A stretch of 64,000 bases of DNA from Deltaproteobacteria bacterium HGW-Deltaproteobacteria-12 (GCA_002840565.1 PHBK01000009.1:1-64000), one strand, 5' to 3'; positions 44,220 through 52,880 are shown, counted from the stretch's first letter. Program-made: numbers and translations. Notes: generated by a model from the sequence alone, not told the origin.

Positions 44220-44639
44220 TTAAAATCGTTTAAAATAGACGGGATTTTCTTTGCTGAATGGCCTTCTCAACGCTCTTATTTGAACCATCTCCGCCTTGCT
44301 TTTTCCTTTTCCCTTTAATGAGGGATTTTTACCCAGCCGGAAGGGATGGATCAGGCAATCATCTGTGGGACATTCCCTTACGGCTGCTTTGTTATTACCC
44401 ATGCAGTCTAAACAGAATCGCCTCATGATCTTTACCGAACATCTTTTCTTGCCCATTCTGAATTCATAATACGGACAAGGCGCTCCCGTGGCTAAAACAG
44501 TGTGTCCGGTAAAGTTTTCCACTGCCGAATCCGATCTGCTCTGTACGCAGTAACGACAATAGGACCGGATTGTTTCCGATGGTGTTTTGTGCTTCTTTCC
44601 GTTGTCATCTTGCTTATCCCCTGTCATGGTGCACTCCAT
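44220..44639 (-). CDS. Cysteine-rich zinc-finger-like protein
   Basis: A 139-residue protein with several CxxC-type pairs (CRYCVQSR, CPYYEFRMGKKRC, CLDCMG, CPTDDC). These would bind zinc. Function unknown. It overlaps the AlpA gene by 26 bases and precedes the HTH protein, so the three form one small operon of the mobile module. Similar Cys-rich small proteins are seen near integrases in sulfate-reducer-like bacteria. Confidence 0.65.
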   Translation of the reverse strand: MECTMTGDKQDDNGKKHKTPSETIRSYCRYCVQSRSDSAVENFTGHTVLATGAPCPYYEFRMGKKRCSVKIMRRFCLDCMGNNKAAVRECPTDDCLIHPFRLGKNPSLKGKGKSKAEMVQIRALRRPFSKENPVYFKRF

Positions 44640-44832
44640 TATTGATGAGTGTCATAATATCAGTAACTCTCCATGCCGTTGTTCTTCTTCCCAGTTTGAC
44701 CGGTTTAGGAAAACGTCCTTCCTTAACTCCGGCCCACCAGCTTGATTTGGAAATGGGAATTATGGCCGGTGTTGTTTTGTCTCCTACAATTTGATTAATC
44801 CTCAAAAATCCGGTTTCCGGTAATCTGTTCAT
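44614..44832 (-). CDS. AlpA-family DNA-binding protein
   Basis: A 72-residue MerR-like winged helix. The elements PETGFLRINQIV, SKSSWWAGVKEGRFPKPVKLG and TTAWRVTDI are the AlpA signature. AlpA-type proteins act as excisionase-like activators of P4-type integrases, and the P4-type integrase of this element lies 1.2 kb away. Ribosome site GGAGGAAAC before the ATG. Confidence 0.9.
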   Translation of the reverse strand: MNRLPETGFLRINQIVGDKTTPAIIPISKSSWWAGVKEGRFPKPVKLGRRTTAWRVTDIMTLINNGVHHDRG

Positions 44833-45057
44833 CTTGTTTCCTCCTTCACAAAGTTGATTCGCTGTTGTTCTTGCAAATATCTTTCAATAGTTTTTTAAAG
44901 TCTTATTACTATTGATTCTGGTTTGCTTTGTTTGCCTGTGTATAAAATAAAACAAAGACGCGTATATGTCAGTCACCGCGAATCGACACGAGTGTGGAAA
45001 TGTTCTTAATGATTAAAGACTTGACTTTAAAATAATATTTTATAAGAAGATAAATAT

Positions 45058-45936
45058 ATGGAAAAATACGGATGGGACAGGTATAGAAAAGAAGGTTTGC
45101 AAGAGCTTGGGAATATCAAGGAATCCCCCCTGTTCGGCAATAAGAATGCCCAAAAATCATTTCTGGAAGTTTATTACCAAATCTACAACGACGAAAAAGA
45201 AGATCAAATCAAGGCAACAGCCTTCTACCCGGAAAAAGTAATCAAAGTCGTAGCGCAACACAGAGCCAGGACTGTAATTAAAGATTTACGCAAGAGCATA
45301 GATAAATTTTATACGTCTCCTGAAGGAAAAGATTCAAAATTTGAAATTTATTTTATCGCCGAAAGTGGAGATTATAAGTTAGGAATACGGCCTAGAAAAA
45401 CAAATGCACAATTGCTCTGCCTGGAAGAATCTGTATCCTATAACGAGCATCAGTATTTTATTATAAAGCACAGGCCTTCTGCAATGAACAAACTTAGGGT
45501 TTTACTTTTATTAATAGCGCCTCTTCTTTTTTTGATTAGTTTGGTTATTCTTTATGTGGAGAGATTTCATTCCTCTTGGTTAATCTTTTTTATCGGTTGC
45601 GGTGGTGTTATTTTAAGTCTTGGGATGGGATATATTGTCATTATATTGTTTAAATTCATGTCTCGTGAATTGGTGCATTTGTCGTCAAAGTATTTTCTGA
45701 AAGACGCCATAGATCATATTGCTCTTGTTTCTTTTTCGGCAAAATGCCCCGTTACGGGATGTGAAGGGAATGTGCTTATTTCCGACGAGTATGACGAGCG
45801 AGTAGAAGACAGCGGATATGTTGCTAAATGTTCAAAAGATCCAAAAGGACACAAGTATTCTATTGATGCAAGAACGATTAAAGGAAAAAGAATCAAGGCA
45901 AAAACCCGATTCCCATTGATGAAGATTTTACGTTAG
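45058..45936 (+). CDS. Two-helix membrane protein with a C-terminal zinc-ribbon-like part
   Basis: A 292-residue protein and the only rightward gene in the mobile module. The N-terminal 140 residues are soluble. Two adjacent transmembrane segments lie at about 143-165 and 172-200. The C-terminal 80 residues contain CPVTGCEGN and a further Cys, a partial zinc-ribbon pattern. No family recognised. It stands directly next to the integrase, a slot where elements often carry accessory functions such as defence or stress genes, but its sequence does not tell which. Confidence 0.65.
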   Translation: MEKYGWDRYRKEGLQELGNIKESPLFGNKNAQKSFLEVYYQIYNDEKEDQIKATAFYPEKVIKVVAQHRARTVIKDLRKSIDKFYTSPEGKDSKFEIYFIAESGDYKLGIRPRKTNAQLLCLEESVSYNEHQYFIIKHRPSAMNKLRVLLLLIAPLLFLISLVILYVERFHSSWLIFFIGCGGVILSLGMGYIVIILFKFMSRELVHLSSKYFLKDAIDHIALVSFSAKCPVTGCEGNVLISDEYDERVEDSGYVAKCSKDPKGHKYSIDARTIKGKRIKAKTRFPLMKILR

Positions 45937-46043
45937 TTTGCTTTGTCTTCTAAATTTAAAAAATGCTTTTTTGCTGCGGAATTACTTGCTTGTTTGTCCG
46001 GCATAGATAATATTTTGGTGTAGATTCTCTATTATCTCTATAA

Positions 46044-47273
46044 TCACCTCCCTATTTCTTTAAAAGGGATTACCTTTGCGCCAGCTTTAAGTCCGTCCAG
46101 ATAGTCCGCCCATGTCTGCATCATTTGTTTACGTTCAGGAAGGTGCTTAGTTCTATTGTAGGCGCGCCCTAGCGGATCTCTAACGGCATGAGCTAGTTGA
46201 TGCTCAATAAGGTCTGGTCTGATCTGTAAAACTTCATCCAGCATGGTTCTGGCCATAGCTCTAAAACCATGACCGGACATTTCAGTTTTCTCATAACCCA
46301 TAGTTCTAAGAGCTACTAAAATAGCATTTTCGGACATTGGACGTGTAGCAGTTCGGCCAGGGAATACATACCGCCCGGCTCCTGTGAGCGGTTTAAGTGC
46401 TGTCAATATTGCCATCACCTGTGTTGACAAAGGTACAAGGTGCGCTTCCTTCATTTTCATCTTGCTGCCGGGTATATTCCATTCGCCTTTTTCAAGGTCA
46501 ATTTCAGACCATTCAGCATGGCGTAACTCTCCCGGACGAACAAAGGTGAGCGGTGCAAATTTCAATGCACACTGGACAACGAAACTGCCTTTATAAGCGT
46601 CAATGGCTCTAAGTAGCTGTCCTGTTTTTCCCGGCTCTGTGATCGCTGCCCGGTTAATGGTCGTTACTGGCGTCAATGCTCCTTTTAAGTCGCCGGTCGG
46701 GTCACGTTCAGCTTTCCCGGTGGCTACTGCATAGCAAAAGACATTTCCACAAACGGCTTTTATGCGGTGTGCTAACTCATTTGTGCCTCTTGATTCAACA
46801 CGTCGTAGGACGGCCAGTATATCCTTTGCTTTGATCCGTGAAATAGGTGTTGTGCCAAGAAAAGGAAAAACCTCACGCTCCAGCCTTCCCATAACGCGTT
46901 CAGCATGACTTTCCTTCCATTTTGACTTGAATTTACTGTGCCATTCTCTGGCGACGATCTCAAATGTTTCAGTTTCCTCGATGCTGGACTGCTTTTGTGC
47001 CTTACGTTCAGTTCCCGGGTCAATACCGTTGGCAACAAGCGCCCTCGCATCATCACGCTTTTTTCGTGCATCCAGAAGTGAAACAGCCGGATAGGCGCCG
47101 AAAGTAAGTTTCTTTTCCTTTTTGCCGAAGCGATATTTAAAACGCCATAGCTTACCACCGGAAGGTGTTACCAGAAGATATAACCCGCAACCGTCAAATA
47201 ACGACACAGGTTTATCCTGCGGTTTCGCTTTTTGAACCTTAATGTCTGTCAAAGGCATGATACGTTTCGGCAT
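46044..47273 (-). CDS. P4-type integrase
   Basis: A 409-residue tyrosine recombinase starting MPKRIMPLTD at 47273 with AGGGAGG seven bases upstream. The N-terminal DUF4102-type arm-binding domain (KLWRFKYRFGKKEKKLTFG), core-binding domain and catalytic domain are all present. Catalytic residues are visible: Arg in PGELRHAEW, HxxR in HGFRAM, His in HQLAHAV and Tyr in AYNRT. P4-type integrases use tRNA 3' ends, and an intact tRNA-Asn lies 180 bases upstream of this start. Three GGGTACC repeats precede the gene. It would insert and, with AlpA, excise the island. Confidence 0.92.
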   Translation of the reverse strand: MPKRIMPLTDIKVQKAKPQDKPVSLFDGCGLYLLVTPSGGKLWRFKYRFGKKEKKLTFGAYPAVSLLDARKKRDDARALVANGIDPGTERKAQKQSSIEETETFEIVAREWHSKFKSKWKESHAERVMGRLEREVFPFLGTTPISRIKAKDILAVLRRVESRGTNELAHRIKAVCGNVFCYAVATGKAERDPTGDLKGALTPVTTINRAAITEPGKTGQLLRAIDAYKGSFVVQCALKFAPLTFVRPGELRHAEWSEIDLEKGEWNIPGSKMKMKEAHLVPLSTQVMAILTALKPLTGAGRYVFPGRTATRPMSENAILVALRTMGYEKTEMSGHGFRAMARTMLDEVLQIRPDLIEHQLAHAVRDPLGRAYNRTKHLPERKQMMQTWADYLDGLKAGAKVIPFKEIGR

Positions 47274-47291
47274 GATAAGGCCTCCCTTTTT

Positions 47292-47338
47292 GGGTACCCT
47301 CAAATTTTATGGGTACCTGCTATTTGAATTTGGGTACC
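47292..47338. repeat. Three GGGTACC repeats before the integrase
   Basis: GGGTACC occurs at 47292-47298, 47311-47317 and 47332-47338, about two helical turns apart (19 and 21 bases). They lie between integrase and attachment site, so they may be integrase arm sites or an operator. Confidence 0.65.
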
Positions 47339-47391
47339 TAAAACAAGTGGATTCTGATAAACCTTATAGCACGTAATTGGATAAATGACAA

Positions 47392-47420
47392 TAAAAAACC
47401 CACTATTTCTAGTGGGTTTT
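47392..47420 (-). terminator. Intrinsic terminator now serving tRNA-Asn
   Basis: On the minus strand AAAACCCACTA pairs with TAGTGGGTTTT and runs into TTTTT. It lies just inside the right end of the island, downstream of the tRNA, and replaces the terminator left behind at 26713. Confidence 0.8.
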
Positions 47421-47445
47421 GTACTTGCCCGGACTATACCGGACT

Positions 47446-47475
47446 GTATTCTGGCTCCCCAGCGCGGACTCGAAC
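47446..47475. repeat. Right attachment site, 3' part of tRNA-Asn
   Basis: This 30-bp stretch is repeated with one missing base at 26745-26773 in the same orientation. It covers the tRNA CCA end, acceptor arm and T-arm half. The tRNA remains complete on this side. Confidence 0.8.
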
Positions 47476-47527
47476 CACGGACATGCTGGTTAACAGCCAG
47501 CCGCTCTACCGACTGAGCTACTGGGGA
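47452..47527 (-). tRNA. tRNA-Asn (GUU)
   Basis: A 76-nt cloverleaf with encoded CCA. The acceptor stem is TCCCCAG/CTGGGGA, the D arm has AGCTCAGT and GGTAGAGC, and the anticodon stem is GCTGG/CCAGC with loop CTGTTAA. The T arm has GGTTCGAGTCC. The anticodon GTT reads Asn. It is the integration target of the island. Confidence 0.96.
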
Positions 47528-47598
47528 ACATATATTTTCAAACAACAAATTTTTACTTCCAACAACAATTGACGTCTCGTTTATCGGGAGACGCTCTC

Positions 47599-48312
47599 TT
47601 ACCGGCAATTCGTGCAAATGGCAAGCTCTTTTAATGGAACTCCGGTTTTTTTACTGATATATTTCAACTGGTCCTCGGGGGCAAAATAGCGGCCGCAAAC
47701 ATCACAGGTTTTCATTTTAAAGGTGCGTCCCCAGATTTTTCTGGTCTCTTCGGTTGTTTCCATCTCGATATGGCCGGTCGGACAGATATAGGCGCAGGCA
47801 CCGCAGCCGATGCAAACGGCTGAATCCTCGTTGAAGGGGGTGCTGACGGCTTTATCCGCACCTCGGCAGGAAAAGCCGATGGCGCTGACACCGACTATTT
47901 CTTCGCAGACGCGCACGCAGGAACGACAAAGAATGCATTTACTCTTATCCGCATCAGGGGCAAATCTCGGCTGCGCATCCACTCCCATTTGCTTGGCCAG
48001 ATCCCGAATGACATCCGATTCCGGACAGCGGGCCATCAGCAGTTGCACAACAAGGCGGCGGACATTTCCGACCCTTTCATTTTTCGTTTCAATGCTGATG
48101 CCTTCTTCAACCGGATAAAGGCAGGATGTGACGATCTTTGTTCTTTTACCCTTCTTGACTTCCACTACACAAAGCCTGCAGGCGCCGGAACGGGAGACTG
48201 CTTCATGAGCGCAGAGCGTGGGTATCTCGATCCCGTTGGCACGGGCGGCTTCCAGAACCATGGTGCCTTTTTCCGCCGATATTTTTTTGCCGTCAATAAT
48301 AAAATTTACCAT
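47599..48312 (-). CDS. HoxU/NuoG-like iron-sulfur subunit of an NAD-linked module
   Basis: A 237-residue protein. The N-terminal 2Fe-2S ferredoxin domain has its four cysteines visible (C in LCAHEA, then GACRLC, then SCLYP). Two 4Fe-4S motifs follow (CILCRSCVRVC near residue 115, CIGCGACAYICP near 160). The last 45 residues add a zinc-ribbon-like unit (CDVCGRYF, then CTNC). HoxU/HndD N-terminal-type proteins pass electrons between a NuoF flavin subunit and a partner. It is the last gene of the operon with NuoE, NuoF-like and the pyruvate:ferredoxin oxidoreductase. No hydrogenase large subunit follows, so the partner is probably ferredoxin. Confidence 0.85.
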   Translation of the reverse strand: MVNFIIDGKKISAEKGTMVLEAARANGIEIPTLCAHEAVSRSGACRLCVVEVKKGKRTKIVTSCLYPVEEGISIETKNERVGNVRRLVVQLLMARCPESDVIRDLAKQMGVDAQPRFAPDADKSKCILCRSCVRVCEEIVGVSAIGFSCRGADKAVSTPFNEDSAVCIGCGACAYICPTGHIEMETTEETRKIWGRTFKMKTCDVCGRYFAPEDQLKYISKKTGVPLKELAICTNCR

Positions 48313-48326
48313 CTTATATCCTACCT

Positions 48327-50240
48327 TTACTTAACGGTTATTGCGTCAAATTTGCAGCTTTCCATACAGATACCGCATTTTATGCATTTCTTCTGATCAA
48401 TCTTATGCGCTTTTTTCTTTTCTCCGCTGATACATGCCGAAGGACATTTCTTGGCGCAGACACCACAGCCCGTACACTTTTTCGCTGTTATTTCATAACG
48501 GATCAGTGCACGGCAAACTCCCGCGGGACAATGCTTTTGCCTGATATGAGCATCATACTCTTCACGGAAATACTTAATCGTGCTCAAAACCGGGTTGGGA
48601 GCGCTGCCGCCCAGGGCGCACAGGGAGCCGTCAACAATTCCCTTGGCCATGGATTCCAGCATTTCCACATCACCTTCCTGACCGCGGCCGGCACAGATAT
48701 CATGGAGAATATCGTTCATGCGGCGGACACCTTCACGACAGGGCGTACATTTGCCGCAGGATTCAGCAGCCAGAAATTCAATAAAATAGCGGGCCAGATC
48801 GACCATGCAGGTTTTTTCGTCCATGACAATCATGCCGCCGGAACCCATCATGGAGCCTGCTTCCCAGAGCGCATCAAAATCAACGGACAGATCCATCATT
48901 TTTGCCGGAATGCAGCCGCCGGAAGGGCCGCCGGTCTGGACAGCCTTGAACTTCCTGCCGCCGGGAATACCGCCGCCGATGTCATAAATAATGTCCTTCA
49001 GGGGGATACCCATCGGCACTTCGACCAGACCGATATTATTTACTTTGCCGACCAGGGAAAACACTTTTGTCCCCGTGCTGTGGGGAACGCCGATCTCGGA
49101 AAACCATTTGCCGCTGCGGGAAACTATCACCGGCACATTGGCCCATGTTTCCACGTTATTTAAATTTGTCGGACGATCCCAGAGTCCGTGTTCCACTGTA
49201 TGAACATATTTGGCCCGGGGCTCACCGGCTTTCCCTTCCAGAGAGGCCATCAATGCTGTGGACTCACCGCAAACAAATGCTCCGGCTCCCTTGCCGATTT
49301 TTAGATCAAAGCTGAAGTTTGTGCCGAAAATATTCTTTCCCAAAAGACCACAGCTGCGCGCATCGGTGATCGCCTTGGTTAAATTGGCCACAGCCAGGGG
49401 ATATTCGTTGCGCACATAAATGTAACCTTCCTTTGCGCCGATGGCATATGCACCAATGATCATTCCTTCAATTACGCTGTGGGGATCACCTTCCATAACG
49501 GAGCGATCCATATAAGCGCCGGGGTCGCCCTCATCACCGTTACAAATTACGTACTTGATATCCCCCTTGGCGGCAACGCAACTCTGCCATTTTATACCCG
49601 TAAGGAATCCGCCGCCGCCGCGTCCGCGCAGGCCTGATTTGATCACATCATCGACAATGGCCGCCGGTTCCATGGAGGTCAAAGCTTTTTGCGCTGCCAG
49701 ATAGCCGCCCCGGGCAATATATTCTTCAATGTTTTCCGGATCAATAATGCCGCAATTTCTCGTCGCAATCTTGACCTGCTTTTTATAAAAGGGGATGTCG
49801 TACATAGCCGGAATATCCCGGAGATGCTCAGGCAGGGCCCCTTTCAGGTACTGCTTCTTCTCTCTTTTGGCGATGATGTCTTCCTCATCAACCCGGTAAA
49901 TAGGCTTGATTTTATCGATTGTCCCTTTGACTATCTGGTCAATAAGCTGCGGCACCTTCTCTTTCGTCATCTTCCCGTAGGCAAGACGCGGTTTGTCTTT
50001 TTCGATCACATCAACCAGCGGTTCAATAAAATCCATGCCCATGGAACCTGTCCGAGTGAGAATATAGGGCAGCTTCCTTTTCTGAATTTCGGAACTCAGC
50101 GCTTCATAAACTTCACCCGCGCCGGAAGCAATGCCGCTGGTCGCCATACCCACAACTATTTTTACACTGTCGGGGAAAAGAGATTTTAATCCTTTATCTC
50201 CGGTTTTCTTCAAATCATCAAGTGTGCCGATTTTCTTCAC
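48327..50240 (-). CDS. NuoF/HndC-like NADH-binding flavin subunit
   Basis: A 637-residue protein. The N-terminal thioredoxin-like domain (about 25-110) lacks the four cluster cysteines of typical HydB/HndC: GMATSGIASGA and TGSMGMDF stand where they should be. The central NuoF part has the FMN and NADH binding glycine motifs (GRGGGGFLTG and GAGAFVCGEST). Its 4Fe-4S motif is CGKCTPCREG. Two more 4Fe-4S motifs are at the C-terminus (CTGCGVCAKKCP and CIKCGICMESC). This is the HydB/HndC architecture of NAD(P)-linked hydrogenase and bifurcating complexes. It lies 4 bases after NuoE. Confidence 0.9.
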   Translation of the reverse strand: MKKIGTLDDLKKTGDKGLKSLFPDSVKIVVGMATSGIASGAGEVYEALSSEIQKRKLPYILTRTGSMGMDFIEPLVDVIEKDKPRLAYGKMTKEKVPQLIDQIVKGTIDKIKPIYRVDEEDIIAKREKKQYLKGALPEHLRDIPAMYDIPFYKKQVKIATRNCGIIDPENIEEYIARGGYLAAQKALTSMEPAAIVDDVIKSGLRGRGGGGFLTGIKWQSCVAAKGDIKYVICNGDEGDPGAYMDRSVMEGDPHSVIEGMIIGAYAIGAKEGYIYVRNEYPLAVANLTKAITDARSCGLLGKNIFGTNFSFDLKIGKGAGAFVCGESTALMASLEGKAGEPRAKYVHTVEHGLWDRPTNLNNVETWANVPVIVSRSGKWFSEIGVPHSTGTKVFSLVGKVNNIGLVEVPMGIPLKDIIYDIGGGIPGGRKFKAVQTGGPSGGCIPAKMMDLSVDFDALWEAGSMMGSGGMIVMDEKTCMVDLARYFIEFLAAESCGKCTPCREGVRRMNDILHDICAGRGQEGDVEMLESMAKGIVDGSLCALGGSAPNPVLSTIKYFREEYDAHIRQKHCPAGVCRALIRYEITAKKCTGCGVCAKKCPSACISGEKKKAHKIDQKKCIKCGICMESCKFDAITVK

Positions 50241-50244
50241 TTTC

Positions 50245-50721
50245 TCACCCCTGTTTTCTATAATTTCTCAATATCCCGGGAATTTCGTTCTGTGTGAGAT
50301 ATGGATGGATATTACCGCCAATCCGCACCACCGGCGCCAGAGAGCAGCAGCCAAGACACCTTACCTCTTCCAGAGTAAACATATTGTCCTTTGTCGTCTG
50401 GCCGCATTCAATTTCCAAATCTCTTTGCAGCCTGTCCTTCAAATTGAATGCTCCCTGCACATGGCAGGCGGTTCCGGCGCAAACCTCAACAAGATAACGA
50501 CCGCGGGGATTCAAACTGAAAGTATTATAAAAGGTCGCTACTTCATAAATACGACTCGCGGGAACTGCGAGCTGCTCGGCAACAGCGGACAAAGCTTCTT
50601 TCGGCAGATAATTATATTCTTCCTGAATATCCTGCAATATGGCTATCAAGCCGCTTTTGTCCCGGCCGTGTTTTTTTACTATCTCTTTTGTTTTCGCCTC
50701 TATTGTCGTGGCTTTTTTCAT
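50245..50721 (-). CDS. NuoE-like 2Fe-2S thioredoxin-fold subunit
   Basis: A 158-residue protein of the 24-kDa NADH dehydrogenase family. Its four cysteine ligands are visible in CAGTACHVQGA (Cys pair) and CLGCCS; both positions are intact, unlike the related domain in the NuoF-like neighbour. It carries one 2Fe-2S cluster and partners with the flavin subunit encoded next. It lies 38 bases after porB. Confidence 0.92.
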   Translation of the reverse strand: MKKATTIEAKTKEIVKKHGRDKSGLIAILQDIQEEYNYLPKEALSAVAEQLAVPASRIYEVATFYNTFSLNPRGRYLVEVCAGTACHVQGAFNLKDRLQRDLEIECGQTTKDNMFTLEEVRCLGCCSLAPVVRIGGNIHPYLTQNEIPGILRNYRKQG

Positions 50722-50759
50722 GCTTAAATCACCTCAGAATTCTTCATTACCCCTCAAAA

Positions 50760-51710
50760 TCAGTCCCATGCCTTCAGGCATTCAACCTTGTTTAATAATT
50801 TCCTATACTCGCCATCTACCCGACTCTGAATCATTGCAATTTCATCTTCACCCAGATGGCGGTAGCGCCCCTGTGATTTGAAATAATTTCTAATCGGTTT
50901 GAGTTTTTTCGGCATTTCCGAGGAAAGCTTATATTTGCCGTTTTCCACTTCAAAGAGAGGGAAAATTCCGGTTTCCACAGCCAGCCTTCCAATAGAAACA
51001 GCCTGATCGGAAGGACTGCGCCATCCGGTCGGACATGTAGAAAAACAATGTATATAAGCAGGACCTTTTACTTTTTTGGCCTTTTCGACCTTACGGATAA
51101 AATCCAGCGGATAACTGGCACAGGCCGTGGCCACATAAGAAACATTATGTGCAACCATAATTTCGGGCATATTCTTTTTCCATGTTTTTTGCCCCATGCT
51201 GACCTTACCGGCCGGAGCTGTTGTAGTGGAGGCGCCCATGGGTGTACCGCTGGAGCGCTGAATGCCGGTGTTCATATAGGCTTCATTGTCGAAGCAGACA
51301 AAAAGCATATTATGACCGCGTTCCATTGCTCCTGAAAGAGCCTGCATACCTATATCCATTGTTCCACCGTCACCGGCCATACCGACGACTTTAACATCGC
51401 GATCGGCAATTTTACCTTTGCGACGCAGCGCCTTGAGGCCTGCTTCCACACCGGAGGCCACAGCAGCAGCATTTTCAAAAGCAACGTGAATCCAGGGCAC
51501 TTCCCAGGCCGTGGTCGGATACATACTGGAAATGATTTCCATACAGCCGGTAGCGGAAGCAATAACCGTATTTTCTCCCAGAGCCTTCAACATCAGACGC
51601 ACAGCCAGTACTTCACCGCAACCCTGACAGGCACGATGACCGGAGGATATTAATTCTTTTTTATTGATCAGCCGCGGGGCAAATAAATCAAAATTTTCTA
51701 CAATATTCAT
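50760..51710 (-). CDS. porB: Pyruvate:ferredoxin oxidoreductase beta subunit
   Basis: A 316-residue protein with the thiamine diphosphate motif GDGGTMDIGMQ (near residue 113) and the CxxC cluster ligands in HRACQGCGE near the N-terminus, plus a third Cys in ATGC. The ATG at 51710 overlaps the alpha stop in TAATG. A TTG 18 bases upstream would lengthen it and is less likely. The subunit binds thiamine diphosphate and a 4Fe-4S cluster and works with alpha, gamma and delta. Pyruvate is the expected substrate, but other 2-oxoacids are not excluded. Confidence 0.9.
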   Translation of the reverse strand: MNIVENFDLFAPRLINKKELISSGHRACQGCGEVLAVRLMLKALGENTVIASATGCMEIISSMYPTTAWEVPWIHVAFENAAAVASGVEAGLKALRRKGKIADRDVKVVGMAGDGGTMDIGMQALSGAMERGHNMLFVCFDNEAYMNTGIQRSSGTPMGASTTTAPAGKVSMGQKTWKKNMPEIMVAHNVSYVATACASYPLDFIRKVEKAKKVKGPAYIHCFSTCPTGWRSPSDQAVSIGRLAVETGIFPLFEVENGKYKLSSEMPKKLKPIRNYFKSQGRYRHLGEDEIAMIQSRVDGEYRKLLNKVECLKAWD

Positions 51711-52879
51711 TATTCTCTCACCCCCCAAAATTCATAGGTGCCTGCCTTAATATCGTCATTGGCTACTTTTTTAATCATATCCACGAAATCCGTCACAGTC
51801 ACATCCCGGCCACCCAGACCGATAATATAATTGTATATTGCCGGACGTACCGCTTCACTGTAAAGAGCCGACCTGATCTCGGAAAAAACCGGCCCACCGG
51901 GGCCGCCAAAGGATACTGCGCGGTCAGTCACCAGTACTTTCTTCGCCTTGGTCAGCACCTCTTTAATTTCTGTAAACGGAAACGGACGCCACAATCTCAG
52001 CTTAACCAGGCCTGCAGCCACACCTTGGGCTCGTAATTCGTCAATGGCCAGTTCCGCTGTTTCTCCCATGGAACCCATAGTTAATATAAGAACTTCGGCG
52101 CCATCGGCCTTATAAGTTTCCACCGGTTTGTAAATGCGGCCGAACATTTTAGCCCATTCATCCCAGACGTCCAGAATCGCCTTCTTGGAATTTTTCAGCG
52201 CTTCGTCTTTCGCCTTCATTATTTCCGTAAAATAATCGGCCATGGAAAAAGCACCCATAGTTACCGGATTGCTCGGATGCAGCGTGGCAAAAGGAACTCG
52301 CGCCGGCAGGAACTTGTCCACCAGTTCCTGATCGGGGAATTCCACCGGTTCCACCATATGGGTCAGCTGAAAGCCGTCAATATTGACGCAGACCGGTAAA
52401 TTGACATCTTTGTGCTCGGCAATTTTAAAAGCCTGAATCGATAGGTCAATCGCCTCCTGTCCGTTTTCCACAAACAGGGAAATCCAGCCGGAATCGCGCT
52501 GCGGCATTATATCCGAATGATCATTTAAGATATTCAGGGGGCCGGAAACAGCCCGGTTGGCAATTCCCATAACCAGCGGCAAGCGCATCGCCGAGGCAAT
52601 GGGTAGTATTTCATGCATCAGCATCAGGCCCTGTGAGCTTGTTGCCGTATAGACACGCGCTCCGGTTCCGGATGCGCCGATAATCGCGCTGATCGCGGAA
52701 TGCTCCGACTCCACTGTAATAAATTCAGCATCGATTTTACCGTCAGCGACCAGATCGGAGAGGTGTTCTCCAATGTGCGACTGAGGAGTAATAGGATAAA
52801 CGGCCGCCATATCAATATTGCACTGTCCGACTGCTTCGGCCACGGCAAGTGCTACTTCCATTCCAACACGTTTTGCCAT
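51710..52879 (-). CDS. porA: Pyruvate:ferredoxin oxidoreductase alpha subunit
   Basis: A 389-residue protein. It has the alpha-subunit start (VYPITPQS), the SSQGLMLM and EHSAISA stretches, and a C-terminal domain with KKVLVTDRAVSFGGPGG. It catalyses decarboxylation of pyruvate to acetyl-CoA with ferredoxin as acceptor, together with beta. It lies one base after the delta ferredoxin gene and overlaps the beta start. Expression as a unit with gamma and delta is clear. Confidence 0.93.
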   Translation of the reverse strand: MAKRVGMEVALAVAEAVGQCNIDMAAVYPITPQSHIGEHLSDLVADGKIDAEFITVESEHSAISAIIGASGTGARVYTATSSQGLMLMHEILPIASAMRLPLVMGIANRAVSGPLNILNDHSDIMPQRDSGWISLFVENGQEAIDLSIQAFKIAEHKDVNLPVCVNIDGFQLTHMVEPVEFPDQELVDKFLPARVPFATLHPSNPVTMGAFSMADYFTEIMKAKDEALKNSKKAILDVWDEWAKMFGRIYKPVETYKADGAEVLILTMGSMGETAELAIDELRAQGVAAGLVKLRLWRPFPFTEIKEVLTKAKKVLVTDRAVSFGGPGGPVFSEIRSALYSEAVRPAIYNYIIGLGGRDVTVTDFVDMIKKVANDDIKAGTYEFWGVRE

Positions 52880-52880
52880 G

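Larger units (their letters stand above)
26745..47475. mobile_element. Candidate tRNA-Asn integrative island, about 20.7 kb
   Basis: The boundaries are the direct repeat of the tRNA-Asn 3' end (26745-26773 and 47446-47475). A P4-type integrase lies inside, next to the intact tRNA and pointing away from it, as in known tRNA islands. Integrase-proximal genes are typical of mobile DNA: AlpA, a replication-type HTH protein, a second tyrosine recombinase and two toxin-antitoxin loci. The cargo is a sigma-54 activator plus an alcohol/aldehyde/acyl-CoA cluster with nickel-chaperone genes. No conjugation or phage structural genes are seen, so mobilisation would need help. Two successive insertions cannot be excluded. 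Confidence 0.7.
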
